From Dryococelus australis (lineage: Eukaryota; Arthropoda; Insecta; Phasmatodea; Phasmatidae): 64,000 nucleotides of DNA. The notes beneath the pieces were generated by a model. It searched no databases and was not told the DNA's origin. It saw nothing but the letters and a program-made list of their open reading frames with translations. The position numbers and the translations under genes are program-made. Each line of letters opens with the position of its first letter. Within the stretch, counting starts at the first letter, position 1. This document shows positions 33,662 through 45,577 of this stretch, one piece after another. Where the stretch lies: the NCBI GenBank assembly GCA_029891345.1, contig CM057000.1, positions 128,501,338 to 128,565,337 of the forward strand. The letters run 5' to 3'.

Positions 33662-33723
33662 CGTACAATTAAACAGCAAGGCAATAATGAAAGGAAAATG
33701 GTGTAGGATAGATATTGTTTTCA
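33564..33723. repeat. 160-bp near-perfect palindrome centred on a TA tract
   Basis: The sequence from TGAAAACAATATCTATCC to GTTTAATTGTACGT is exactly reverse-complemented after a (TA)n centre at about 33626-33660. Arms are about 80 bp including TA. No mismatch was seen outside the TA tract. The word AATTAAACAGCAA recurs at about 33759, followed by another TA tract. Confidence 0.92.
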
Positions 33724-33791
33724 TATATATATATATAACGTACATTTATTATAGGGAATTAAACAGCAATATATATATATATATATATAGA

Positions 33792-35142
33792 ATGTCAAGT
33801 AATTCGCGGATGCACTTTTTTCTAAACTGCCTTATTCTAAGAGTTATGTGAAGTTACGGCCCGAAGGTAGGGTGGGATTTTATTGCGTCTTACGCCTACA
33901 AGGAAGGAAAATCGTGCAAGGAGACATGCATCACGACAAAAAGGAATTGGGTAGCCATGGCCTGCTCTTTGGGGCCATGACTACCTCCCTAAGTGCACTT
34001 AGAGCTAGTCTTAACTATCAAGAGCAAGGTAAAAACCGTCAAGAGAGACGTAAAAACCCTTGCGACAGAGAAGTAAAACTTTCAAAAATTATTCATGCAT
34101 TAAGATAAATAAAATTAAATTAAATAGAATGCTACAGGAGACAGAGTGTTTGGAAAACATGTTCTTAGTTAATAGAGTTGGAAAGACTAGTAGAGAGAGG
34201 GCGGGAGCTTTGTTTATTCTTAACTTGATGCCGGCAGTAACCGGAGAGGTGTTTGGGCGCCTCTCTGGTGGGAGAAGTGACGCTATTGGACCTCTTCCCT
34301 CCGATCTCTTCCGTGAACCTGAAAACTAAAGGAGAAAAAGTGAGCTGCCAGTAAGTGTCAGCAGGGCTGGCTCTTACTGTTTTTTACTAGAACATTAAAA
34401 GAGGGTAAGGACCTAAGGATGAAAAGACATATAAAGCTAGCCTAATTGACCTATAATAATATCCTAAATATAGCCTATAGTGGCATATGTCCTCGGGGAC
34501 ACATGTATCTAGAATAATGATGTGCTAACTCACAGCGGCCAATCTCCATAGCAATTGGCTGTAATTCGCGGGTGCAGACTGCACCACACGAATCTGTGAT
34601 AATAACTAAGTAGAAAATACTCTTTGGTAAAAATGGATAAGACCCTTCGTTTACGAGAAAGGCGACATGAAAGAACCAAAAACGATTTTAGCAAACACGT
34701 GGCATTTCAATTAGACAAAGGTGAGGTGATGTGGCAACACTGCAACAAATGTGACGGTCGTAATACATACGGCAAGGGAACAAGCAGAGCTCACTAGTAC
34801 CTAAGAGGTCATGGAGTTCCCATGCAGTGAATAACGGGACATGGCAATGGCCACGGATTCACCTGGCGGCAAAGCTGTGCGCGTTCCGCATGCGTCCAAT
34901 TTGCGGAAATGTGCATTGCTAAGGGCATAGCAAACTTCGAACACCTGTTATGACGTTTTGATGTCTTGTTTGTTGATGATGTATGCTGTGCTAAACGTAA
35001 AATTAAGTGGTTTATTATACTTTAATGTCATTTTTCTTGTAAACTAAGGACGTTAAACTTTTTTTACCTCAGAATAGTTTCTACTTAGTTTTGATCACAG
35101 ATTCACGTGGTGCAGTCCGTATCCGCGAATTACCTGACACTC
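33792..35142. mobile_element. TIR element with GTAATTCGCGG ends (outer copy of a nested pair)
   Basis: TGTCAAGTAATTCGCGGATG at 33793 and, inverted, TGTCAGGTAATTCGCGGATA at the right edge (about 35142) match over 18-20 bp. Inside, at 34561, another end of the same type (GTAATTCGCGGGTGCAGACT) pairs with the right end over about 38 bp, giving an inner 573-bp element at 34561-35133. Either the larger element carries an extra end or two elements share one terminus. A BED-finger relic lies inside. Confidence 0.6.
34633..34825 (+). pseudogene. BED-type zinc-finger relic, possible hAT transposase N-terminus
   Basis: From ATG 34633 the frame reads MDKTLRLRERRHERTKNDFS, then KHVAFQLDKGEVMWQHCNKC, then GRNTYGKGTSRAH, a stop, and YLRGHG. 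CNKC followed by H-x5-H spacing after a GTS segment resembles BED fingers of hAT transposases. The stop lies inside the finger and no catalytic domain follows. It lies within a 573-bp TIR element, so the element may be a deletion derivative. Moderate confidence only; the family is not certain. Confidence 0.4.
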
Positions 35143-35640
35143 TGTATAAACACTCTCCCCACTCTTTTCCTTCTTACACACTGCCACAAACATACTTGCT
35201 GTTCCCAAAACATGTACAGGTGTGCACACCACCTTTTCTTTTTTGCGTACACATTCCACTAATGCTCCTAATTATTTATTACTTATGAATTCACCTTTCT
35301 CTTTTTTGTTTTGAAGCCCTGCTTCATGACTGATACACGTGTCAATCAGCGAACTCGAGTAATTTTATGCGAGTACTCCTTTCCTGCAAAAAAAACTGCC
35401 CTCCCTGAACGATTTATTTTTCGTCCCGCCAGCTGGTGAAATGTGTGATACCTACAGTTTCCTGGAGTACGATGAAATGCTGCTATTATGGGGTTTGTGT
35501 ATTTACAGAACTACATGGCATTAATGAAGTTACTTAGCAAGTCTGCTTGGTTATTTGACACGTTTGTATTTGGTAGCCCAGATTAATAAACTGTTATTTT
35601 GTTTGAAGAGGGGTTACTATTTGAAGAGGCGATATTTTTG
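35143..35640. other. AT-rich DNA, no recognisable feature
   Basis: Nothing assignable was seen. Confidence 0.4.
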
Positions 35641-35649
35641 CTGCAGAAA

Positions 35650-35960
35650 AAGGTACTTTGTTTATCTTCGCTAGCGCCCCCCCCCCCCCCCCCTCCTTTT
35701 TCGCGTGGGTGGCGCACTTCTGAACGCTTCCAAGCGCTGAGCTATGTTGAAGAGAGGCGCGCGGTGCTCCTGGCGCGGCCGAGCGCTGTCTGGTGGCTAC
35801 TACTGGCAACGAGTTCAGCCTCGCACAATCTGGCACCTTCCATACGCCTCTCCGCTATTCCCGCCACCTCCTTAGCCTTCCCGAGCCGCGTTTTCAAGTA
35901 TAAATGTTCGTCCCCAGCCCGAGCAAGTGTGCAGTGTTCCTTTTCGAGTTGCACGGGCTG
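35650..35960 (+). promoter_or_regulatory. GC-rich block with TATA box, candidate promoter
   Basis: A C16 tract (about 35677) is followed by about 230 bp of GC-rich, CpG-containing sequence and a TATAAAT at 35898-35904. About 30 bp downstream of the TATA box is GTGTGCAGTGTTCC, compatible with an initiator. The plus strand then turns strongly G+T-rich (about 35960-36900). This could be a host promoter or an LTR; no coding sequence is linked to it. Confidence 0.3.
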
Positions 35961-38900
35961 GCCGATGATAGATCATGTCTACACCACTTCGTACTTAGGG
36001 GCTTCAGCATGCTAGACGCGTTTTCACGTAATATGAGTACTGCTCAAGTTAAGTATTGCAATGAACGAAGTTGTTGTTATGCTGGGGGTAGAGTTTCTCT
36101 TTTAGTAGTGTTTTTTTGGCGATTTTTGTGTATAAGGATTTTTGTAGGGAAGTGTTTCATCACGGTTTTGCTTGTGTGAATTTTCAATATGGTTTTTTTA
36201 TAGGAATGTTTGTAAGAGGAGGATTCTTCCTCTTTTTTGGCGTGCTGTAGGAATGGTCTCCTGGACTATGATTTTCCAGAAGTTTATGGAGTGCCTTTAT
36301 CCTCACAGTTAAGTGTAATGGGGGTTTTTGTTCCTTCCCAATAGTATTCTTCAAATTAGTATCCCATGTCGTACTTTTTAATGAATCATCAGGCGTACTT
36401 TTACTTTAAGAGTTGTTTTGGTGATTGCTTTACTCAGGGAGTCATTTTACCTTTTTTAATGGGTTTTCACAAGTGTTTATTCAGGTTGGGTGAGTTCTCA
36501 GGATATATTAATATTGTTGATTTTCTGATTGTTCCAGTGCATGTGTGTTCTCTCCTTCCTCTAGTTCACCGACTGGTAGCAAGCAACAGAAATTAACATA
36601 TGCAATTTATATTTTTCAAATCAAGTTGCAAATTTGTTGTTCTTGGTGATAATGCATAGTTGGTCTTCAATATATTTGTATTGATTGTGGAATTTTTGTG
36701 TCCATGCTTTCTTGGTTTTTTTTTATGTTGTGCGTCCTTCTCCTTGCCTTCCTTTAGCCCTGCTACGCCCTAAATGGGCGTACCAGCTTTTGTGCATATC
36801 TTTTTGGGTGTCCACTCTAAAAACTCATGACCGTATTCATAGAATATCAATACACTTGGTACCTCTATAGATATGACTAAAGAAAAATAACTTTAGTTTA
36901 TTTTCAAAGTGTCAGACTTGTAAGATGTTTTGTTGTTGTTTCATATCAAAGGGAGTTTGTAACAGATTTGAACTAAAATAATTGCTTGTTTGGCTGTGTA
37001 CATTTCCAGCATTTAATTCATAAAACTATGTACATGCTAGACTGCCATATTGCAATCTAACACCTTCTATGAAAATATATTCTATTTCATTATCTTGGAA
37101 ATTGTTCAGCAGATTTCGCCCTAATATGATACACGAAGAAAAAAATAATCAAGTAATTTGCTAAAAAATTATAATTTAATTTTAGTAGATGAATTAGTTT
37201 TAAAACACCGCCATTTAAATATTTTTGGTCACTTTGCTATAGTTACAAAAATATTACCTACAATTTAAACCTAATGTAATCATCTATAAGGACATTGAAG
37301 CATTAAATACTTTAATTCTCGGTCATTTTAAAAAACGTATTGTCTGATGATTCCAACTGTATACATTAAGATTAATAATCATATGTCAGAACTACGATAA
37401 ATTAAAAACCGATTTTGGCACGCAAGCAGTACTACAGTTCACTATAAAACTTATATAATTTAAATATTTCGAATATTTTCTATTTCATGGTCGTATAAAC
37501 ATTTGACATTATACATAGTACCACACATCTGCAGAGCGATATGGACTACTCACTCAGCCAGACCTTGTTTCCTGGCAATACCTATTGCATGCATTAAACT
37601 CTAAAACTCGTAACATCTTTGTCCATCAATTTGTATGTAAATAAATAATGATTGTTAAACCACATATCAAGGCGTGCCATACCAAAACCTCCCCTTCCAA
37701 TAAAAATGGGCACAGGCGTAAAATCCATCGGAAATAATTAAAGGACCTTCAACTAAATAAGGATGATTATTTCAGAAATGGTAGCCTCATTTTACCTTTT
37801 GTTGCGATTCATAGGTATTGTAATATTCATTAGACCCAACTATATTGTCAGTTAGTGTGCTGCCAGTGTTCGCTATAAAGAGTTGGCATTTTTCAAGTAA
37901 AGTATTATCATTAAAATTAAAGTTAGGCATCCTATTCAAGAAACTTTTAAACCGAGTCCCATCACATTTGATATGCAAGTAATTGAACGGAAAGCCAATT
38001 GAGGTAAACGTTCATAGAACATACACTTACTTTTAATATGATGGTTATAATTTACCTTAAGTGTTTTGTTCAATATTTCTGAAACCGTTAAATTTATTTA
38101 AGATGATCTTCGTATACTGAAGTACCAACCCTGAGCACTAAATTCGCCAAGTATGTACTTCAATTACTCGCATTTTTGGGAGCAGCGCCAAATGAGAACT
38201 TTTGGTTACACCTTATGTCTGAGAAATTATTCGGCCTATTGCCGCCAAATTTAGTGGAAAACTCCTGCTTATTTTATTTTTTACGCAAGATTGTACTTGC
38301 TACGCCTTTCAGAACTACAGTGATGGGACTAAAGGAAAACAGACTAATTTGGTATATTGATATTCTTTGTTAAACCAATCTTTTGATATTCGTAAGATCG
38401 TAAGACTTCAAAAATGCAGCCTTCATTGTTTGCATGTTGCCTGTCCTTCCTGGCCATTTTCCCTTTTCATGTCAGATGAAGCTTTCCCCTTCCCCTACAC
38501 CCTCTCTTTCGTGTACTTTTCCTATCCCATAATAATTTAACCTACATGATTAATGCTTGGACATACCCCACTACCCTCACCTGGCGCCAATGTTCGTGAA
38601 CATTCTACCTCATGTTTTCCTCTCCATCCCATTTCACGAGCATCTTGACGTTTTCCGAATCATTTAACAAATCTGCTTCATAAATTTCATGTACCCCATC
38701 TTGATTGAACACTTGTATTTCTGTGATTGTTTATCTCCTCTCTGCGGACTCTTCTTTTGGGTGCCTACCTCTTTGCCATTCTCAGGCTCCTATATATACG
38801 AACTTCATAATTGACATATCCCACCCTCCTTGATGGACTCCACTGAAATATTCGCCAATCCCGAATCTTTAACTACATGGCGCATAACTTTGTATTCAAT

Positions 38901-39010
38901 TTCCATAATAACTAACTAAATCCCCTTCAGACTTTTGTTATTCCATTTTAATTCTCTTTTGCTACAAGTTGTGTGGTACTGCATCAAATGTTTTCCAAGA
39001 GTTAAACAAT
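35961..39010. other. G+T-skewed then AT-rich DNA without genes
   Basis: The plus strand at 35960-36900 is rich in T and G. From 38430 to 38870 it is pyrimidine-rich. Frames of up to 91 codons have no family features. Confidence 0.45.
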
Positions 39011-39134
39011 TGGCCTGCATTTTGTGACTTCTAATTTTAATATCCAGAATTCTTAGGGAACGTTACTTAAACAGAGATAACATTGCAATTTCTAGGCTTC
39101 TGGGTTTGAGCTGCATCGATAATTAATTTTTCAA

Positions 39135-39168
39135 CGTTTCGGAAGTCGTTGCAGCTGCATCATCATGG
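39135..39168 (-). ncRNA. Possible degraded hammerhead ribozyme core of the Penelope element
   Basis: The minus strand reads ATGATGATGCAGCTGC, then a short spacer, then CCGAAACG. Penelope elements are known to carry minimal hammerheads with CTGATGA...GAAAC cores; here the first C is A and stem II is imperfect. Probably inactive. Confidence 0.3.
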
Positions 39169-39569
39169 AACAATACCTGACCAATTGAGGACAGTCAAAG
39201 GAAGAGGCTCTTATATAGTCTGATTTCTGGAGGACTTTCCTGATTAGCTGGGCCCTTCGGCCAATCACAGGCTATCTTCCTCCTAATTGACTGAGGTGGT
39301 TGGCCAATTCTTGTGAGGATGTGGTCTCTACCCTGATTGGCTGGACTCTCTGGCCAATTGCAGTCTCTCTTCCTCCTGATTGACTGAGGTGGTCGGCAAA
39401 TCATGGTGAGTCTGTGGTCTCTGCTCTCGAATCACAGGATTTCAGATTGTCTATGAAGAGATGTGCCCATACTTTGTTTAACTTGTATCCATCTTCTTTG
39501 TTGATGTTATTCGGATGTTTTAATATTTATATTCATGCTCTAATGGTTCTTGATCTATAAGTTCGTATG

Positions 39570-40743
39570 TTGGCTATTGTGCTACGCTTCGGAGTGTTCT
39601 GCAATAGCTGACTGCTGGTTTTCATAGGCCCTGATGTGTTCTTTTATTCTGGTAGTTCTTTTCCTGCCAGGTTGGCCTATGTACCATTTCCCGGATGAGC
39701 AAGGTACCTTGTAATCTCCAGCCTGTTCTTCGGCTGGTGTTTCGTCTTTCACTGAACCCAGGATGCTATCGACTGTGTTAAAAGATTTCATAATGGTGTG
39801 TATGTCCTTCTTTCTTAGTAAGCATGCCAGTCGGTCAGTGGTTCCTTTTACATAGGAAGTATAGCGATCTGTTCAAAGTAATATTTTTCCTTTATTCTGG
39901 GGTGTTTTTTGATGCTCTACTGTATCTCATGTCTTGAGTAACCATTAACTTCTAGAGCTGTGGCGAGATGTTACATTTATGCCTTAACATGTTTTTATTC
40001 ACATATGCTTTTCGCTCTGTTGACCAATGTGGAAATTACTGTCCTCTTCTGTGATGGCGTGTGGTGAGAGTTTGTAGTTGTCTGTCAGTATAGGTAGGCT
40101 TCCTGTAAACTTTGTGGCCCAAGGTGAGGTTCTGTGTCGTGTTTACCATAACATCCAAAAATGGAAGTTGGCCATCTTTTTCCATTTCCATAGTGAACTG
40201 TATTTTGGGATGGATGCTGTTCAGATGTTCTGTGAATTGTTGTAGTCTCTCTTATCCATGACTCCAAACCACGAATGTGTCATCAATATACCTAAATCAT
40301 TATTTCGGTTGGTGGGTGGCGGAATGAATAGCTCTCTCTTCAAAGTTTTACATGAAGAGATTGGCCAGTAAAGGAGAAAGTGGTGATCCCATGGCAGTGC
40401 CCTTATTTTGTATGTGTAACATCCCCTGGTATAAGAAGAAAGTTGAGGTGACACAGTGCTTCACTAGCTTCATAACTTCTTCGCTGAGTCTGCCTTCGCC
40501 GAGTTTCTCTTGTAGAATTTATAGAGCTTCTAGGACTGCTACTCTTATGAAAAGAGAGATGACATAAAAACTGACCAGGATGTCTTCGGGTTGTAGTGAA
40601 ATATTTGCCAAAATTTCCAAAAACTGGGCAGAGTTCTGCATGTGCGAGGCTAGAGTACGTAAGGCTGATTGAAGTATTTTGTTTAGGTATTTGGCCAGCA
40701 TACGAGTCAGTGAGCCAACAACAAATCCTATAAGCAAGCACAT
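39570..40743 (-). pseudogene. Penelope-like reverse transcriptase with GIY-YIG endonuclease, decayed
   Basis: In order on the minus strand: GSLTRMLAKYLNKILQ, NSAQFLEILANISLQPED, then ILVSFYVISLF, the RT motif A in which the catalytic Asp of SFDV is Tyr; QGMLHIQNKGTAMGSPLSPL (motif B); HQPK, two stops, then FRYIDDTFVVW (motif C, YIDD at 40279-40290, intact); IHPKIQFTMEMEKDGQLPFL and GHKVYRKPTYTD; finally the endonuclease segment GDYKVPCSSGKWYIGQPGRK followed by TRIKEH. GIY has become GDY. Functional proteins are much longer at the N-terminus. Stops and frame changes show it is inactive. The Penelope assignment is firm. Confidence 0.92.
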
Positions 40744-40771
40744 ATAAGCATTTTGCTTATATGTGCTTGCT
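40733..40771. repeat. 39-bp perfect hairpin at the Penelope 5' junction
   Basis: AGCAAGCACATATAAGCA (40733-40750), a TTT loop, then its exact reverse complement (40754-40771). It marks where recognisable Penelope coding sequence begins. Confidence 0.93.
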
Positions 40772-43330
40772 CTCCCAAAACTATTTGTTAAAACAAACTA
40801 TGCTTTTGCTAAAATTTTTAACATGATATATTTCACTGTTTTTGATATGTGAATCTGAACAATGAACGTGGCTGACGAAAAACTAGAACGCTGTTTCTTT
40901 TGAGTAGGGAAAAGGGGGGAGGGGAGGGGGTGTTGAAAATTGATCACCACGTAAGGTTTAATTTTTATTTTTCACTTTCTTCTTGTCTGTATGGATTAAC
41001 TTCGGTGGAATTTCATAATATTTCCAAGCAATTAAGCTCTGCTCACTCTGGTGTTAAATGTTGGTGCTACCCCACACGTATTACATAGGCCAAATGCTAT
41101 GTGTATGTTTATCTGGTACGCCCTCTTGTATTTATGGTATGCCGACTTTTTTATACTTTCGTTAATTGTACCTGAAAGGAAGTATTTTCTCCCAGTTGAG
41201 ATTATTTATAGTTGTAGATACGTTCTAACATTTCTTTTAAACAACCACATATTATAAATTTTAACTTTACCAGTGTAGTTTATCGCATCCTGAATGTTTT
41301 TCAGTAAAAGTGAAATTTATACTACACAAAAAGTTTGAAATATTGCGAGAAAATGCAGTTGGGATGGTAGGAGTTAAGTCGTTCATTTGTGATTAACAGA
41401 GAGCGCACTAAGACATTGACCACGCCTGGGGGACAAGCTGAAGACCACAGTTTATAATCGTCCACAACCTCCAGAAAATTTCCAGATCTCATATGAGCTG
41501 CCCAGATGGAATGGGGCGTTCTACCTGAATATGACATTAACACATTAACTGCAAGCATGCCACGGCGTGTTAGGGACGTTTATAATGCAGCTGCACAGTG
41601 ATACCGAATATTTGAGAGTGGAAGGAGAGTGCGTTTAATGAACTACATTTTCCTTTTACGTTTGAAAATAAGCTTTACAATATTCTAGGGTTGTACGAAA
41701 GTGACTTTTTGTTTAACAAAACAAAAAATAAAGATATGATTTGTGTTTTCATGAAACTGAAAATAAAATTTAAAGTAATATTACCATAACACAGCTTTAA
41801 CGAGTGCTAAACGAAAATATTAAAATTCCATTACTATCAACTAGATAATTACACATAATCGATTTAGTTAAAATTGTGAAACCTAACTTTCCTAGTGTTA
41901 TTAATGGTCATACAGTTTAACAATAAGTTCCTAAATATTTCCTTAAAGTACATGTAAAAATATAGACATGAATGGATTGCATAAAGAAGGAATAAATGTT
42001 GTAACAAAATTCCTCAACTTAACAAAATAGCTTTTTCAACATTTCAAGTAAAGTTTAAAGTAATATTTCAGTAACATTTTTGTAGTAAATATACATAAAT
42101 GTATAAACAAACAAAAATGTTCATTGTTACTCCTCTAAACGAACGTTTTAAAACACTAAATATTCAATCAAATTCAAATTTCCATTTCGATTAGATTTCC
42201 GTAAGTACTTAGGAGGATTATACGAAAATGCTGGTGCATGGATAAGTCAGTTTTACTTTTGCATCATCCTTTTTTTTAATAATCTCGTCTTAAAATTTTG
42301 TCACCAAAATTTTTATCGATAGAAAATTATTTTAACATGGTAATTTCCTTTCTTATCCCCTATTTTATGCTGTGCCGATAAAAAATATCACACGATTTTG
42401 TTTTGCGATGTTTAAACAACAGATATATGCAACATTACAAATAAACAAATTAATTAAAAAGGTTAGAAATATTTTGACATTCTTTCATAAAAAATATAAT
42501 AGAGTATTTTTTAAATTCAAATCAACACAGCCAATTGTGCTTATCATACACGCCACGGTTAAATATTATTTCATTCCTCTACTACCTTGTTGATGAAGGC
42601 GGATTACTTATTAAGCCATTTGCATTTAATTTAATGTTTTTCCCTCTACCGATAACTGAGAAAAATAAAAAGCTTGTAAACCTATCACATGTACTCTGCT
42701 CATGTAAAATTAAATTCAAATGTAGGGAAAGTACCACAGCTACAAACTTGTAAATGCTTCACTTTACACCTGAAGTAATCACCAGCTTGACAACAGCAAA
42801 GTAATATTAATGCTCGCACCAGTTGCTCAACCCACGACTGCCTGTACGGGCTGGCAGCCGTGCAGCCCAGGTTGTTATATTAATAGCTACTTGAACTCTA
42901 CGTGAAGCTAGTAACTTAGGGGAGTATCTCATGATGGCACAGCACTGTGGGGCTAATAAATATAAAGAGCTATAGGTTACTATACGGTTATATAACTGAA
43001 CATCCTGACAATACATAAAATACTGAAAGGTCGGGGGAGTATTGTTAATGTACTTACATTAACTACCTTATTGAGAGCCACGTTATTATTCTGTTTTTTC
43101 CCCACCTTGAGAAGTACCTGGAGGCTGTTTAAGTGTGGTGTGTTACGGTGGTCGGCACAGCAGGCTTCTTGGGACGTCCATCTAAGCCGGCGTAGCATGG
43201 CAAAAGTCTTATTCGAAGTGGAGGGGAAACCATCCTTGGGTGATTTCTCATGGCATGACCCGGATTGACATCTCCAAAAACACCCCAGTACATGCATACA
43301 TACATACACTCGCAATTAGGCTACCGCCCG
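40772..43330. other. AT-rich DNA, no recognisable gene
   Basis: Strongly AT-rich at 41640-42760. The 111-codon minus-strand frame at 42980-43315 and other frames show no family features. Confidence 0.45.
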
Positions 43331-43339
43331 GTGGCGAGC

Positions 43340-43810
43340 TCTCTCACCTCTCCTTCCCCCAACCAACTCATTTTCCACTCCCTTCCTGAATTTACCAACC
43401 CCTCTCATAGATGCCAATTACTCCCTCAACACATTCCACTCCCTCACAGATCTCACAAGCATGGACTGCCTACCAAGCTCCGTTCTCCTCCACACCCTCT
43501 GAAGCTTCACACTGTTGTTTCCTCTTCCTCTAAACACCCCCTTACTTAGCTTGCAGTGTAGCCCTCTTCATCCTCCCTCTTCATTCACCAACCTGTACAT
43601 CCTGACTAGCCGTTCAACTTTCCTCCTGTCCCTCAATGAGCTCCACCCCATTTCTTTCATCATCACTGATGGCCTATAGTTCCCTTATTCCTCATCATCT
43701 TGCCCCTGCCTCCTCCACCAAACCTTCACCCATCTTGCTGCCCTTCTCTACACCTTTTCCAGTTCTCGCACCTCCACCTCCACATACGGGTCCCATACAC
43801 ACTATATTGC
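43340..43810 (-). pseudogene. LINE ORF2 C-terminal remnant (non-LTR retrotransposon)
   Basis: One continuous minus-strand frame of about 150 codons with four in-frame stops and no frame change: VWDPYVEVEVRELEKV, a stop where QRRAAR has Gln, RRAARWVK, PSVMMKEMGWSSLRDRRKVE, RLVRMYRLVNEEGG, and near the end LVRSVREWNVLRE then GVGKFRKGVENELVG. This matches the region after the RT domain in jockey/CR1-like LINEs (VWDPY...LEKVQRRAAR...LGW.SL..RR...RL...Y; R.REWN.LP). The RT domain itself is absent: upstream, at 43818, a 974-bp TIR element begins. The plus strand is correspondingly C/T-rich. The clade cannot be fixed from this segment. Confidence 0.85.
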
Positions 43811-43817
43811 CCTCATA

Positions 43818-44791
43818 TACTGCCTGTCTCATATAAGATGGCAAGATTTTGACAGTTCAACTAATGTTTACTTTTAGCTTATGTATCCTTTCGTCATCAG
43901 CTGGTGTGTCAGTTGGAAGCTACATGAAAACAAGGAAATGGGTTTCGGAAAAAAAAAACACGTAGTGTTTAGGACATAGACGGACAATTACTAGCCCAAT
44001 AGAAATTACTAGTAATCAAAATCGCTGTATGCGAGATATATGTTGCTTTAAAAACTATGCAGAACTCGCGGAAAAATAAAACTATTGGTATCTGTTCGTA
44101 AATGTGTTATTTTACATACGAAACATATTCATTTGAGCGTTATAGCAGGTTAGGCTCGAGAAAGAAGTCACAGATGGCGTGCACGACACGGTCAAGTGTG
44201 TGAGTGCCGACAGATAGCAGCAGGTTCGCCACCTCTAGATCCTGTTTTTTTTTAAACTTGACTTTCCTCCTATTACTGTCTCGAAACGACATGAACTTGA
44301 AATATATTTCGTCAAATCACTTGAAAAAAATAATTCAATATTATCAAGCAGTATGTCTTTAGACTTTTGGAATCAATATCAGGCACGTATGGAAAGCATG
44401 GATGGGCAGTGGGAATACGACATGAACAGATCTAAGGTTTGAAATCGCTTTTCACCTGACTCTGAATCGTCTTATTGCGTATTTGATGTTGAACACCTAT
44501 ACATTACTACTTTAGCGCGAAGATTTGTTTGAAACACTTACAACCGCTGTTTTGTGACCACGTAAAATAATATATATTAATTAATCTAGGAACTCTTTAT
44601 TATCTCGTATTTTATACTTGTCTGATGTGCGTCGCCAGTGCACTCAGAATAGACAACTTAATATTAACTTTTGTTCGTTCGTGCATCAGTTGATACACGA
44701 TTTTGTAAACGGCAATTTGTTTGTTTCGTATACGCCAAGTTGTCACTCACTGACTGTCAAAATCTTGCCATCTTATATGAGATAGACAGTA
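43818..44791. mobile_element. 974-bp TIR element, 39-bp ends, inserted next to a LINE
   Basis: The left end TACTGCCTGTCTCATATAAG (43818) continues with ATGGCAAGATTTTGACAGT; the right end (44753-44791) is its reverse complement with about three differences. The interior is AT-rich with no recognisable transposase. The LINE frame reads up to its left edge. TA may be the target. The superfamily was not identified. Confidence 0.8.
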
Positions 44792-45486
44792 GGCGTGGCG
44801 CAACCTGGCCTGACTCCCTGACTGTAAGAGGGGATTCATGCTTACTAGAGTCTGGCAATGCGAGCCCCGACTGTGGCAACTGGCTGTTCTGAATTCTACT
44901 CAATTGTGATGGCGTGTTCAGGCGGGCTGTCTACTTAAGGTCCGCCCACGACATTGCGAACTTAGAGCGAGGGAAGAGAGCCCTTTCCCACACTGCACAC
45001 GACGTCCCTGTTAAGCGGATCTTATACGATACCTGCAGCCGTACTTGGTTCTTGTACAAGTTTCTACAAGCCCTGGTGCACGAGCCGGTATACAAGCCGC
45101 TATATGAGCCGCCATGGAAGATTCCTATTACACGACAGCAGTTTGCGTACTAGCATTCGGCACCCTCGGTGGGTGCGCAGTGTGTGGTTTGTAGAAAATA
45201 TGATCCTCATTCGTAGAACTGATACCAGTTAGGAACTTGAGTGGGCCTATAAAAATACTAGCTAGCACATCTTAATATTGCTGTATTATTGTTCGCCTTT
45301 TACATAAATTGATTGCTTAATAGTAGCCTATAGTTTCATTCATTTTCTTGAAAACGTCGTGAATTCACTAAGAGTAGGAGTGCATTATTTTTAATACTGA
45401 CGAAAATTACTGACCGGTTGCAAAACATATTTTTTTTCTTTACGTACCGGGATATCATTTGCATGTAAAATGTAATGATAAATAAA
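44792..45486. other. Unassigned DNA; one GC-moderate open frame
   Basis: A 79-codon frame (44914-45153, plus) starts MFRRAVYLRSAHDIANLERG and is rich in charged residues, but it matches no family that I know. It may be a relic or chance. Confidence 0.35.
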
Positions 45487-45577
45487 ATTTCGATCCGGCG
45501 GAGTTTCGAACTCACACCCAAGAGTTACATATCATTAGGGACGCTACTACTTTACCACTGTACTACCAATTAACTCG
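45487..45577 (-). repeat. tRNA-derived SINE head, same family as 4195-4280
   Basis: On the minus strand TTGGTAGTACAGTGGTAAAG (A-box-like) is followed by GAGTTCGAAACTCC (B-box-like) and CGAAATTTTAT. The order and tail match the copy at 4195-4280. Confidence 0.55.

Larger units (their letters stand above)
39020..40771 (-). mobile_element. Penelope-like retroelement, 5'-truncated
   Basis: Minus strand from a hairpin at 40733-40771 through RT and GIY-YIG coding sequence to a non-coding end at about 39020-39420. The non-coding part has repeated TGATTGACTGAGGTGGT and CTGGCCAATTGCAG-type words, and a possible hammerhead-like core. It lacks the N-terminal part of the gene. Related non-coding pieces occur at 26735-27310. 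Confidence 0.85.
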
